Positions 7,949 through 17,327 of a stretch of DNA of 64,000 nt are shown here, in pieces (the stretch's first letter is position 1; each line of letters begins with the position of its first letter). The DNA comes from Candidatus Latescibacterota bacterium (GTDB lineage: Bacteria > Latescibacterota > MWCZ01), in contig JAKJDF010000008.1 of assembly GCA_022706085.1 (NCBI GenBank), forward strand, positions 106,325-170,324, read 5' to 3'. The translations under genes were made by a program, and so were the position numbers. The notes under the pieces are model-generated. The model had not been told where the DNA came from. It made no database searches and was given only the letters and a program-made list of their open reading frames with translations.

Positions 7949-9589
7949 ATGGCGAACTTCCCTGCAGTCCGTTCCTGGCGCGCTGCCCTGACTGCACCCT
8001 CTCCCGCGCTGGTCAACCACGTCGCTCGCGTGCGCAATCAATCGCCCGTTGAAGCAAGGACTGCGGTCCACTGGTACGCCACGCTCGTGCAACGTGCGCT
8101 GTCAGTGTTCAACCACGGCGACGACGTCCCGATGTTCATCGTAAGGGCTCCCGGGCGTGTGAATCTGCTCGGAATGCATATAGACCATCGCGGCGGTCGG
8201 GTCAATCCGATTGCAGTCAGGGAGCTGGTCCTTGTCTGCGTTCCGAGGGCCGACAACCGAATCCGGATAGCCAACGCAAACCCGTCGTTTCCTGCGGACG
8301 AGTTCGCAGTGCCGGAGCTCCTGCCTGAGAAAAAGATCACCGATTGGGCCGACTGGACACTCACCACGCCCGAAACGCTCCGGAGGAAGAGCCTTCTCGG
8401 TCATTGGAGTTCTTATGTGCGAGCGGCGGCGGCGTATTTTGCGAATTTGTGGGGTATGCGCGATTCAATTCGAGGGCTGGATATACTCGGCGACAGCCAG
8501 TTGCCCCAGGCAGCAGGCCTCAGTTCGTCGTCCGCGCTTGTAGTGGCTGCGGGATACGCGCTTCACCTGGCAAACGAGAAGCCAATTGACAGGCGAGCCT
8601 TTGCCGAGGGGTGCGGCCAGGCGGAATGGTATGTGGGCACGCGCGGAGGGTTCGGCGACCAGGCAGCCATCGCGTTGAGCAAATCCGGCCACGTGTCTCA
8701 CGTTGATTTCTTCCCTATGGAAGTGGATTGGAGCCCGTGGCAACCCGGCGTATCGGTTGTAGTGTGTCATTCCCGCGTTCATGCACAAAAAACGGCGAAC
8801 GCGCGCAGCGTGTTCAACGAACGCGTGGCCACTTACGTTATCGCGCTTCTGTGGATCAAGAAGGTGCGCCCTCAATGGGAAAGTCGTCTTGGGCACCTCC
8901 GTGACGTACTCCGCCTTGGTGTTCACGTGTCGGAGATCTACCGCGTCCTCAAACAGCTGCCGGTTCGTGCCACTCGGGAACAGGTACAGTCGTCTCTCCG
9001 GGGGGCAGGCGAAGAATTGGAAAAGCTCTTCAGCACGCACGAGGATCCTGCGGAAGGTTATCGGGTTCGCGACGTCTGCCTGTACGGGCTTGCCGAGTGC
9101 GAACGCAGCCTGATTCTCGCGGATTTTCTCCGCAGAGGCGACATCGCCGGTGCCGGAAGACTCATCGACCTTTCACACGAAGGTGACCGTGTGACCGTTC
9201 TTGATGATTCCGGCGTCAGGGTTCCGTACGACTCGGGGGTTAGCGATGCCGACCTGGATCGTCTCATCGAGGCGTCTCAGTCGCCAGACCCCGAGATTCG
9301 TGAAGCTGCCCGGCTCGCGCTTCAACCGGGCGGTTACGCGGCAAGTTGCGCCGAACTGGACGAAATAGTGGACATCGCTCGTTCAGTGGATGGGGTGTAC
9401 GGCGCCGGTCTCATCGGTGCCGGCCTCGGTGGTTGCGTGGAGGCAATCGTAGATGATCGTGCCGTCGATAACTTGCGGAAGGCATTGATTACACAGTACT
9501 TCGAAAAACATGGGCTCGACCCGTTCATCGAAGTGATGGCGCCTGTCGAGGGCGTATGTGCCATCGAATTACCGGAGTTTCAGCAGTAA
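7949..9589 (+). CDS. GHMP-family sugar kinase, galactokinase-like
   Basis: The 546-residue protein is built on the galactokinase pattern and should phosphorylate a sugar at C1 with ATP. It has motif 1 APGRVNLLG (67-75), the ATP loop AAGLSSSSAL (188-197), GGFGDQ with the catalytic Asp at 237, and motif 3 GAGLGGCV near the C-terminus. It is about 150 residues longer than GalK. Galactokinases read G-E-H-T-D-Y after motif 1; this protein reads G-M-H-I-D-H, losing the Glu that contacts the sugar. That points to a different sugar such as fucose, arabinose or a uronic acid. Linkage to fucU favours fucose, but this is inference. GAAGGAAG precedes the ATG. Confidence 0.85.
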   Translation: MANFPAVRSWRAALTAPSPALVNHVARVRNQSPVEARTAVHWYATLVQRALSVFNHGDDVPMFIVRAPGRVNLLGMHIDHRGGRVNPIAVRELVLVCVPRADNRIRIANANPSFPADEFAVPELLPEKKITDWADWTLTTPETLRRKSLLGHWSSYVRAAAAYFANLWGMRDSIRGLDILGDSQLPQAAGLSSSSALVVAAGYALHLANEKPIDRRAFAEGCGQAEWYVGTRGGFGDQAAIALSKSGHVSHVDFFPMEVDWSPWQPGVSVVVCHSRVHAQKTANARSVFNERVATYVIALLWIKKVRPQWESRLGHLRDVLRLGVHVSEIYRVLKQLPVRATREQVQSSLRGAGEELEKLFSTHEDPAEGYRVRDVCLYGLAECERSLILADFLRRGDIAGAGRLIDLSHEGDRVTVLDDSGVRVPYDSGVSDADLDRLIEASQSPDPEIREAARLALQPGGYAASCAELDEIVDIARSVDGVYGAGLIGAGLGGCVEAIVDDRAVDNLRKALITQYFEKHGLDPFIEVMAPVEGVCAIELPEFQQ

Positions 9590-9719
9590 CGGCGTGTCCC
9601 GGACCCAACTGAGGGGGAATCGGCTCCGTAGAGAATCCATCCCTTACACCTCCCATTGGACAAAAAGTTGGACAGCGTGCCGAGTCCCGGGTTTGCGGAC
9701 CGCCCCGTTCACCTGGTGT

Positions 9720-10802
9720 TCAATCGGCTCGCGCCAGGCGATCCCTCATATCCTGCGGAATATACACCACATACACCTGAGGCATTCCCGTGCGGTCGGA
9801 CGTAAAGACCGCCATCGCCCCGTCGTGCGAAAGATTCGGGTGCGTATGAGTGCTTTGCGGATGGCCCTGTGAGGCTCCGGCGAAGCAGAGTCGCTCACGT
9901 TTCCTGGTTGCGACATTGAGCAGCCACAAGCCCTCGTCCGGCCAGTTTGTGTCGGCAACGATCCATTTCCCATCATGGGACGCTCCGGAATGCCAGAAAT
10001 ATGGCCCCCCAAACGCTATCATCTCGGGTTCCTGCGCGCCTCTCCGCATCACCGTCACGCCCCGGTGGGGCATCTGGAGCGTCCCCTGGTAATCACCCGT
10101 GGCCCCGAGCCAGCATGAGTGAGCGGTCCTGAATTCGCCGGTCGGGAAATCAGTGTCCATTTCCTCGAGAGTTTCGCAGTGGAACCGGACCTTTCGCGAC
10201 TCAACGGAGCCATCCGGGCGTCGCGTCTTCACGCTGCAATCGATCTCTGGACCGCCCGGGTTTGCGCGGGGATGGTTGATCCCGTCCGCTTCGAGCACGA
10301 CAACGTGCTCGCCGGCACCTGTGTCCCAGCGAACCAGGCCAATCCGTTCGTTTGCCAGCCTGACCAATCCGAAGTACCATCGGCCATCCCACGAGCACAT
10401 TGCCCGCGGGTACGCATGCTGGGAGGCGCCCGGTACATGCCCAAGTTCCACGTTTTCCAGAGTTTCGAGGTGGGTACGGTACGCGGTTCCTCCGTGCATA
10501 TAACAGGCCCACTGCCCGTCCTTCGCCAGTGTCGGGCTGGATACCCCCGATGGGGTATCATCCGACAACTGAACGATGTCCCTCCCATCGCTTCCTGCCG
10601 TGAAGAGATCACTGGGCGCGCCACGTTCCGGAACGCGCATGGAAAGGAAGATCATCCGCCGCCCATCGGGAGTGAACGTTGGCGTTTCGTAGTGAAGATG
10701 CGTGCTCGGCGTGGGGAAGCTGGTGATCTGGCGCACCAGGAGACCGGTGTCCGCGTCTCGTCGATCTATGCGTTCGGTTCCCAGATTCTGGCCTCTTGGC
10801 AT
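9720..10802 (-). CDS. oligogalacturonate lyase-like beta-propeller protein (PL22-like)
   Basis: This 360-residue protein is a TolB/WD40-like beta-propeller. Recurrent blade motifs are visible (FTPDGRRMIFLS, SPTLAKDGQW, LSHDGAMAVFTSDRTGMPQVY). The closing HTHPNLSHDG...FTSDRTG pattern is typical of oligogalacturonide lyase (PL22), which splits unsaturated digalacturonate released from pectin. It has no signal peptide, so it would act in the cytosol. The start is set at the ATG at 10802 with GGAG seven bases upstream; a TTG four codons earlier is less likely. It lies downstream of GH99-like and GH51 genes. Another function for the propeller is possible. Confidence 0.72.
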   Translation of the reverse strand: MPRGQNLGTERIDRRDADTGLLVRQITSFPTPSTHLHYETPTFTPDGRRMIFLSMRVPERGAPSDLFTAGSDGRDIVQLSDDTPSGVSSPTLAKDGQWACYMHGGTAYRTHLETLENVELGHVPGASQHAYPRAMCSWDGRWYFGLVRLANERIGLVRWDTGAGEHVVVLEADGINHPRANPGGPEIDCSVKTRRPDGSVESRKVRFHCETLEEMDTDFPTGEFRTAHSCWLGATGDYQGTLQMPHRGVTVMRRGAQEPEMIAFGGPYFWHSGASHDGKWIVADTNWPDEGLWLLNVATRKRERLCFAGASQGHPQSTHTHPNLSHDGAMAVFTSDRTGMPQVYVVYIPQDMRDRLARAD

Positions 10803-10844
10803 CGATTTCTCCAAAGGAGCGGGGGTGAACCTGCTTCGGTTTTG

Positions 10845-11810
10845 TCACTTCCAGGTGCTTCGTGCGGCCTTGAAATGGGTGGCAAACTCCGCGGTGAGGC
10901 GGAGGTACAGGTCCCCGTCCTCAACCGTTTCCTCAATGTGCGAATGCTCGGCGAGTTCATTGAAGCTCGTCACGTGGAGCCATTCCGGACGCGACGCCAT
11001 GGCGGCGGCGAAAGTTTCCCAGTAATAATACCCTGACCGACGCATGCGGAAATGCGCGTAGTCATCCCGTTTGAGCCGATCGGTCATCAAGCGGTCCTCG
11101 AAGCCCGGCATCACCGTGGCGTGCCATCTTCCCGGACTGGTCCGGCCGGCAGGTGTGTCGTTATACGCATCTACGGCGGCGCGTGCGCCGGTGTACTGCT
11201 CCATGACGGTCTGCGCCGGCGACAGCGGTGTGTAGCACTCCAGTGCATCGAGGAACGAGAAGTAGGAAGGATCCATCTGGTTCGAAGCGACGTAGAACGC
11301 GTCCATGCCCTGTTCTCGGAGCCTTTTCGTGATCTGAGCCCACACATCTGCCCCGAGTTTCCATGTGGCCCAGCACAGCACCACAGGCTTACCTTGCGCG
11401 TGAAGTACTCGCGGGTCATTGGAATAACGGCTGAGGTAATGCTTCAAGGCGTCATACAACCGGTCGGCAGAAAGCCCGGCCGCCTCCATGTCGATACACG
11501 TCCGCAGTCCGTGATCTGAGGCAGCCGTCATCACTGATTCGAGTATGTCATCGCTCGTCGCACCGGTAAGGTTCCTTTTTTGGTGATACCAGCTCACTGC
11601 AAGCGCATCAAGTTTCGCTTTCACGCACTGCTTCATGTGCTCCGAAATCACGTCCAGGTCATGGGAATCGTATGGCCCGATGGCAGGATGAATGTCCGCC
11701 ATTGTTGCTTTGTATTGCGGTGTGTGGGATCCATCAAACCAGCCCCTGGTGAACCAGATGTAGTAATACGCGAGCACGATCGGTTCACGGGAGGCGTCAG
11801 GAAGCGTCAT
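10845..11810 (-). CDS. GH99/GH71-like glycoside hydrolase
   Basis: The 321-residue protein resembles the TIM-barrel GH99/GH71-like group (endo-alpha-mannosidase and relatives). It opens with LAYYYIWF, then IGPYDSHDLDVISEHMKQC, LDALAVSWYHQ, and near the end TSFNELAEHSHIEE, which carries the conserved acidic residues. An upstream extension of 93 codons stays open by chance. The ATG at 11810 has GGAG in front of it and starts where the fold starts. There is no signal peptide, so it probably acts on imported oligosaccharides. It follows the arabinofuranosidase gene by 122 bases. Confidence 0.75.
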   Translation of the reverse strand: MTLPDASREPIVLAYYYIWFTRGWFDGSHTPQYKATMADIHPAIGPYDSHDLDVISEHMKQCVKAKLDALAVSWYHQKRNLTGATSDDILESVMTAASDHGLRTCIDMEAAGLSADRLYDALKHYLSRYSNDPRVLHAQGKPVVLCWATWKLGADVWAQITKRLREQGMDAFYVASNQMDPSYFSFLDALECYTPLSPAQTVMEQYTGARAAVDAYNDTPAGRTSPGRWHATVMPGFEDRLMTDRLKRDDYAHFRMRRSGYYYWETFAAAMASRPEWLHVTSFNELAEHSHIEETVEDGDLYLRLTAEFATHFKAARSTWK

Positions 11811-11932
11811 GGAGAGTCTCCAGGAAAATGGGTCGGCCTTGCATCGTCCTGTCGAAGGTAGGAGGAGACAGCGACCGGTGGCAAACCGGCCGCGCGGGAC
11901 CGGGCGCGGCCGGAACTGACTCCGGGGGTAAA

Positions 11933-13408
11933 CTACGCCGGGCTGATACGGAACACCGTCAGGGAACAGGGCGGGAACGTGTGCACGAACTCCCCGTTTT
12001 TCGCCGGGGCCGTGCTGACCGCCGCCGGAGCAACTGATTCCGGCGCCCCCGGCTGATTCTCGGCGGCGGGAGAGGTTCCCCCGAGGCAACGGGCGGAGAT
12101 GTTGGGGAAAGCACTACCGGCTACTTTGACGCATCCTTCCTGAGTCTCCGAAGGGTGCCTGTTTACTACAGAAATCGTCATGGTGCCGTCGTGGGATGCC
12201 GTTGCCGACGCATCAAGAACCGGGAGCGTACTCCTCTGTCCGGCGTCGGTCACCTCCACAGAAGGTCCGTCAACATCGGCGACGAGTGCCGTCGCCCCTT
12301 TGTGAGGTTGGAGAAGGTCATATACGTAGTACGTCGGCGTGCGCGCGAGTTTGTCCCCGTCAGTGGCCAGAAGGCACTGAAGCACGTTGATGGTTTGTGC
12401 GATGTTTGTCATGCTGAGGACACGGGCGTGCCTCTGAAACATGTGGAATGCCGACGCTGCAAAAATCGCATCCCGCAGCGTATTCGACTGGGACAGCCCA
12501 CGGTCTACCGTGGCGTCGCGATGCCACACGCCCCACTCGTCGAGCGCGATGCCGATGAAGCGCTTTGAGTACTGGGTAAATGACTGAACCGTACCGCTCG
12601 TCATGAGGATAACGTCTTCCAGAGCGGAGACGTCTTTCATGAGAAGCCAGTATTCCTCCGGAGTGAACCCCGATCCGGTGCCTCGGGAAACGTATTTGTG
12701 GATCGAGATGTGGTCGATGTACCCGAGGTCGTCACGCAGTTCATCCAGTACATCAAGGTTCCATTTCTGCTGGTCAAATCCGCAGATCACGAACTCTCCG
12801 CGCGGTGCCGTTTGTTTGAGAAAGCTTACAAACCGCCGGTATTCGCGAGCATAATCCCGTGCCTGGAACTTCCCCCCGCAACCCCAGTTCTCATTCCCGA
12901 CCGCCCAGTACCGGACGTTCCAGGGGAGCGGGTGCCCGTTTTGAGCCCGTCTCCGTGTGTACTCTGTGTCGCCCGCGTAGGTGCAGTACTCAACCCAGTT
13001 GAGTGCCTCGCGCGGGGTACCGCTTCCGACGTTGAGACAGATGAACGGTTCCGCTCCCAGCCTTTCGCACGTTTCCAGATACTCGTGCGTGCCGAACGCA
13101 TTCGTATCCTGCCCCTCCCACCAGTGGTTCGGGCGTCTGGGACGCTGATCACGCGGCCCGATTCCGTCCTCCCAGTGGTACACGTCAGCGAAACAACCAC
13201 CCGGCCATCGCAGTATCGGCGGCTTTATCCGCCTGAGCGCCTCGATGGTATCGCACCGTATGCCCCTGTCATTGGGTATGGCGGACGTCTCGCCGACCCA
13301 GATCCCTTCGCAAATGCAGCGCCCGAGATGTTCGGCGAAGTGGCCGTACAGCTCCGGTCGCACGACTCCGTACACGGAGTCCGGTCTCACCGTGATGGAT
13401 GACCTCAT
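11933..13408 (-). CDS. alpha-L-arabinofuranosidase, GH51
   Basis: It removes non-reducing alpha-L-arabinofuranosyl units from arabinan, arabinoxylan or their oligosaccharides. The 491-residue protein starts with YGHFAEHLGRCICEGIWVG, a GH51 hallmark. It shows RWPGGCFADVYHWEDGIGP, the acid/base Glu173 in AVGNENWG, and the nucleophile Glu291 in IALDEWGVWHRD. The C-terminal part is the usual beta-sandwich. It has no signal peptide and length is normal for intracellular GH51. It begins 27 bases after the dnaE stop, so it may share dnaE transcripts. Confidence 0.95.
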   Translation of the reverse strand: MRSSITVRPDSVYGVVRPELYGHFAEHLGRCICEGIWVGETSAIPNDRGIRCDTIEALRRIKPPILRWPGGCFADVYHWEDGIGPRDQRPRRPNHWWEGQDTNAFGTHEYLETCERLGAEPFICLNVGSGTPREALNWVEYCTYAGDTEYTRRRAQNGHPLPWNVRYWAVGNENWGCGGKFQARDYAREYRRFVSFLKQTAPRGEFVICGFDQQKWNLDVLDELRDDLGYIDHISIHKYVSRGTGSGFTPEEYWLLMKDVSALEDVILMTSGTVQSFTQYSKRFIGIALDEWGVWHRDATVDRGLSQSNTLRDAIFAASAFHMFQRHARVLSMTNIAQTINVLQCLLATDGDKLARTPTYYVYDLLQPHKGATALVADVDGPSVEVTDAGQRSTLPVLDASATASHDGTMTISVVNRHPSETQEGCVKVAGSAFPNISARCLGGTSPAAENQPGAPESVAPAAVSTAPAKNGEFVHTFPPCSLTVFRISPA

Positions 13409-13435
13409 CGAATATGTCTCCCGCGCAGAGTGGAG

Positions 13436-16400
13436 TTACTGCGCCTCTGATTCCGCGAAAGGTTGCCGGTAGCCGGCCGCCGCCGCGCCATTGCCCTCAC
13501 CGTAACCGCGACGTGGCGGCTGGGGTGCTTCCCACGCGGCAGGGCACAACGTTACCGATTCCACCGCGGGCTGCCTTCCCAGTTCCGCCAGGCAATCGTC
13601 GGTCGGGTTCATCGCGCCGGATCGAGCTCGGAACCGCAACCTCCCGTGGGATTTTGTGGTTACGTGAATGTACACGGGCAGCGTTCCGCCGTGGGCCTTT
13701 ATGATACGCCGGAGTTCCCCCACTGCATCGTCAGTGAGCTTCTCCGAAGCAAGGTTGACATCCACTGCCTTTGCGAGTCGCATCCTCGCATGAGTGATCG
13801 GGACCACCTCCAGCGCCATCACTTTCGGTTCGTCGCGCGCTCTGGTCCCCCGCACGAACACGATTTGGTCGTCTACAAGGTAATCCTGCGCGGTTTCGTA
13901 GGCGTCCGGGAACACAACGACTTCAAACGTGCCGGAGAAATCCTCGCACACGAGGACCGCCATCTGTTTCTGTGCCTTCGTCGTGATACGACGGACACTT
14001 CGAATGATTCCGGCGATCAGAAGCGGCGTGTCGCCGCCCAGTTCGCCTAACGCCTCGCTGCTGTGGCTGCAGAATAACTCGATGTCAACCCGATGTGGGT
14101 CAAGAGGGTGGCCTGAAACGTAGAAGCCCAGCAACTCTCTTTCCTGTTCCAGTTTTTCTTGGACTGATAACGGCTCCACAGAAGGGAGATTTGGTGTTGT
14201 CTCCTCAATCCCAGGGCCCTGTGCGATGTCAGACGACCCTGCGTCAAAGAGAGATGTCTGTCCCCGGGATCGGTTTTCCTGCTCGTTCTGTGCCCAGTTG
14301 ATCGCCGCATCAAGTCCTGCGAGCATCTGTGCACGCTCTCCCAGGTCATCCATTGCGCCGGACTTAATGAGACTCTCGATCATGCGTTTGTTGATCGCCT
14401 TGTTGTCCACCCGACGGCAAAAGTCAAATAGCGAGGAAAACGGGCCTTCCTGCTCACGTGCGTGGGTAATCGCCTCGATAGCGTGAATGCCCACGTTCTT
14501 GACAGCGAGAAGTCCGAAACGGATTCCCTCGTTACCCACGGTGAATTGCAGTTCGCTTTTGTTCACGTTCGGAGGCAGGAGCGGAATGCCCATCCGGCGG
14601 CATTCGTCGCTGAGTACGATGATCCGTTTCGAATCCCCTATTTCGGATGAAAGCGCAGCCGCCATGAACTCGTAAGGATAATGCGTCTTCAGGTATGCAG
14701 TCTGAAACGCGACAAATGCATAACACGCCGCATGGCTCTTGTTGAATGCGTAGGAAGCGAATTTCTCCCAGTCTCCCCAGATTTTCGTCGCGAGTTCTTC
14801 GCCGATTCCGCGCTCACGGGCTCCCGAAACGAACTTCCCTTTCATCTGGTCCATGAGCGAACCGATCTTCTTGCCCATGGCCTTTCGCAGCGTGTCCGCT
14901 TCTCCGCGGGTGAACCCGCCAAGTTCGCGCGACATCTGCATCACCTGTTCCTGATACACGGTGATGCCGTACGTGCTTTCGAGCGCCGGCACCATCAGTT
15001 CGTGGTCATAGGTGATCGGGGCGCGGCCGTGCTTCCTTGCGCAGTATTCCTCGATGAACTGCATCGGTCCCGGGCGATACAGAGCGACCATCGCGATGAT
15101 GTCTTCAAATCGGTTCGGGCGGAGTTCCCTGAGGTACCTCTTCATTCCCGCGGATTCGAGCTGAAAGACCGCGGTCGTTTCGCCGCGCGAGAGCAGTTCG
15201 TACGTGGCGGGGTCATCGAAGGGCAGATTGTATAAGTCGACGTCAACCCCGTGGTTCCTCTTGATCAATTCGGTTGCCCGCTTCGCCACCGTAAGATTCC
15301 GAAGCCCGAGGAAGTCCATTTTGAGGAGGCCGAGTGATTCGAGCGCGTGGGCTTCGTACTGGGTAATGATTACGTCTTCACTTCGCGGAGCGTACTGCAG
15401 GGGGGTGAAGTTTTCGAGGGGGATGTCCGAAATCACTACCGCACACGCGTGAACGGAAACGTGGCGGGTTACCCCCTCAAGCTGCATCGCCAGGTCAACG
15501 AGTTTCTTGTTCCGCGGGTTCTCCTCGTAGGCCTTGCGGAACTCCGGCTCGGATTCAAGGCATTCGGAAAGCTCCACGCCAACTCTGTTTGGAACAAGCT
15601 TGGCGATCCGGTCCGTCTCGTCGAACGTCATGCCCATCGCGCGCCCGACGTCCTTGATCGCGCCCTTCGCCTGCATCGTCCCGAACGTGATTACGTTGGC
15701 GACGCAATCGCGCCCGTATTTCTGGCGCACGTATTCCACAACCTGGTCACGATGCTCATCATCAAAATCCACGTCCGCGTCCGGCATCGAGATGCGGTCC
15801 GGATTCAGGAAGCGCTCGAACAGGAGATCGTATCGAAGAGGGTCCAGTTCCGTGATCCCCAGCACGTACGTAACCAGCGCGCCTGCCGCGGAACCCCTCC
15901 CCGGGCCCACAACAATGCCGTTCTTTTTCGCGTACTGGACGTAATCCCACACGATGAGGAAATAGGAGTCGAACCCCATCCTGCCGATCACGCCCAGTTC
16001 GTAATCAAGGCGTTCCAGGATTTCGGGCAATGGAACAGGCAATTCCGCCTCAGCGTGCCCTTCACGAAGGCGCCATTGCCCGTCCTGAGCCTTGTCAATC
16101 GGGTACCGCTTCCTCAGGCCCTCTTCGCAAAGCTCCCGCAGGTATTCTGAGGGCGACTGGTTTCTCGGCGTCGGAAATCTCGGCAGGCGCGCCTTGCCCA
16201 GCTCAATCTCCACGTTGCACATTTCGGCCACGCGAAGAGTGTTTGTAATCGTCTCGGGCATCCCATCGAAATAACCGCTCATCTCCTCGGTTGATAGGAG
16301 GCTGTAATCGCCGTCCATCATTGACATGCGGTCAGCCTGGTCCAGCGTAGCCGAAGTCTGAACGCAAAGGAGCGCATCCTGCGCTTCGGCATCAGTTGCG

Positions 16401-17041
16401 CAGGCGTAGTGGCTGTCGTTCGTGGCGACCACCGGAATCCCGAACTCCTCAGCGAGTTCGAAAACGCCCTGGTTCACTTTTTCCTGGGAGGGCAAATCGG
16501 GGTGGTGCTGGACTTCAAGGAAGAAGTTGCCCGCGCCGAAATGCGAATGGTAGGCTTCGATGAGCGCGCGTGCACGGTCCATATCGTCAGAGGCGATAGC
16601 GTCGGGGATTTCCCCCGAAAGACAGCCGGAAAGACAGACGAGGCCGGAGCCGAATTTGTGGAGGAGCTCATGGTCGACGCGGGGGTAATAATAAAATCCC
16701 TCCATGTGGGCCTTTGTCACAAGCTGAATGAGGTTCTTATACCCCTCGTTCGTTCGCGCCAGTAACACCAGATGGTGGGACTTTCGATCACGCTGCGCTT
16801 CTTTATCCCGCCTGCTTCTCGCCGCCACGTAAACTTCACATCCGATGATGGGCTTGATACCCGCATCCCTGGCTGCCTGGTAGAACTCCACCGTGCCGTA
16901 CATGGCTCCGTGGTCAGTGAGGGCCAGGGCTTCCTGACCGAGCGAGAGGGCGCGTTGAACTATTTTTCGGGGTTGCGAAACACCATCAAGGAGGCTGTAT
17001 GCCGAATGGGCGTGAAGATGAACGAAATCTGACCTGCGCAA
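13436..17041 (-). CDS. dnaE: DNA polymerase III alpha subunit
   Basis: This is the replicative polymerase catalytic subunit. Near the N-terminus the PHP domain begins FVHLHAHSAYSLLDG. The palm carries GPGRGSAAGALVTY and PDADVDFDD with the catalytic aspartates. Thumb and fingers follow (KMDFLGLRNL, LYRPGPMQ, YQEQVMQ, FNKSHAACYAF). A helix-hairpin-helix region and an OB fold (LIAGIIRSVRRITTKAQKQM) sit near the C-terminus. An ATG 54 bases upstream is possible. I prefer the TTG at 17041 because CGGAG sits seven bases before it and the PHP domain starts four residues later, giving 1201 residues. It is divergent from the aminotransferase and followed by GH51. Confidence 0.97.
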   Translation of the reverse strand: MRRSDFVHLHAHSAYSLLDGVSQPRKIVQRALSLGQEALALTDHGAMYGTVEFYQAARDAGIKPIIGCEVYVAARSRRDKEAQRDRKSHHLVLLARTNEGYKNLIQLVTKAHMEGFYYYPRVDHELLHKFGSGLVCLSGCLSGEIPDAIASDDMDRARALIEAYHSHFGAGNFFLEVQHHPDLPSQEKVNQGVFELAEEFGIPVVATNDSHYACATDAEAQDALLCVQTSATLDQADRMSMMDGDYSLLSTEEMSGYFDGMPETITNTLRVAEMCNVEIELGKARLPRFPTPRNQSPSEYLRELCEEGLRKRYPIDKAQDGQWRLREGHAEAELPVPLPEILERLDYELGVIGRMGFDSYFLIVWDYVQYAKKNGIVVGPGRGSAAGALVTYVLGITELDPLRYDLLFERFLNPDRISMPDADVDFDDEHRDQVVEYVRQKYGRDCVANVITFGTMQAKGAIKDVGRAMGMTFDETDRIAKLVPNRVGVELSECLESEPEFRKAYEENPRNKKLVDLAMQLEGVTRHVSVHACAVVISDIPLENFTPLQYAPRSEDVIITQYEAHALESLGLLKMDFLGLRNLTVAKRATELIKRNHGVDVDLYNLPFDDPATYELLSRGETTAVFQLESAGMKRYLRELRPNRFEDIIAMVALYRPGPMQFIEEYCARKHGRAPITYDHELMVPALESTYGITVYQEQVMQMSRELGGFTRGEADTLRKAMGKKIGSLMDQMKGKFVSGARERGIGEELATKIWGDWEKFASYAFNKSHAACYAFVAFQTAYLKTHYPYEFMAAALSSEIGDSKRIIVLSDECRRMGIPLLPPNVNKSELQFTVGNEGIRFGLLAVKNVGIHAIEAITHAREQEGPFSSLFDFCRRVDNKAINKRMIESLIKSGAMDDLGERAQMLAGLDAAINWAQNEQENRSRGQTSLFDAGSSDIAQGPGIEETTPNLPSVEPLSVQEKLEQERELLGFYVSGHPLDPHRVDIELFCSHSSEALGELGGDTPLLIAGIIRSVRRITTKAQKQMAVLVCEDFSGTFEVVVFPDAYETAQDYLVDDQIVFVRGTRARDEPKVMALEVVPITHARMRLAKAVDVNLASEKLTDDAVGELRRIIKAHGGTLPVYIHVTTKSHGRLRFRARSGAMNPTDDCLAELGRQPAVESVTLCPAAWEAPQPPRRGYGEGNGAAAAGYRQPFAESEAQ

Positions 17042-17327
17042 AGCGTTACTCCGAGGGGAATATGGTTTCGTGCAAAAGGCGGGGAGGAACTCCACACACG
17101 GTTTTTTGAAAACTCCATGTGAACATTCCTCTGGTCAAGGGACCACGGGACAACCGGGCGCTGATTCGCCTTTTCGCGCCACATGCCTCAAACCGGCTAT
17201 GCAAGGCGCCGCAGCGAGCAGGACTCGAGGAAACCCGCCCTTGGTGTCGCCCCTTCCTTCCGGTACTTTTGATTCGAACACGCAACGTCCTCTGACACCA
17301 CTCTGTGCTCGACGAAAGGATGCCAGC

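Noticed and set aside
11811..12089. 93-codon extension of the GH99-like protein
   Set aside because: It overlaps the GH51 gene end and reads as low-complexity; the ATG at 11810 has a ribosome site.
17070..17327. 86-codon extension of the aminotransferase
   Set aside because: The ATG at 17328 has a ribosome site and matches the family start; the extension is Arg/Pro-rich filler.
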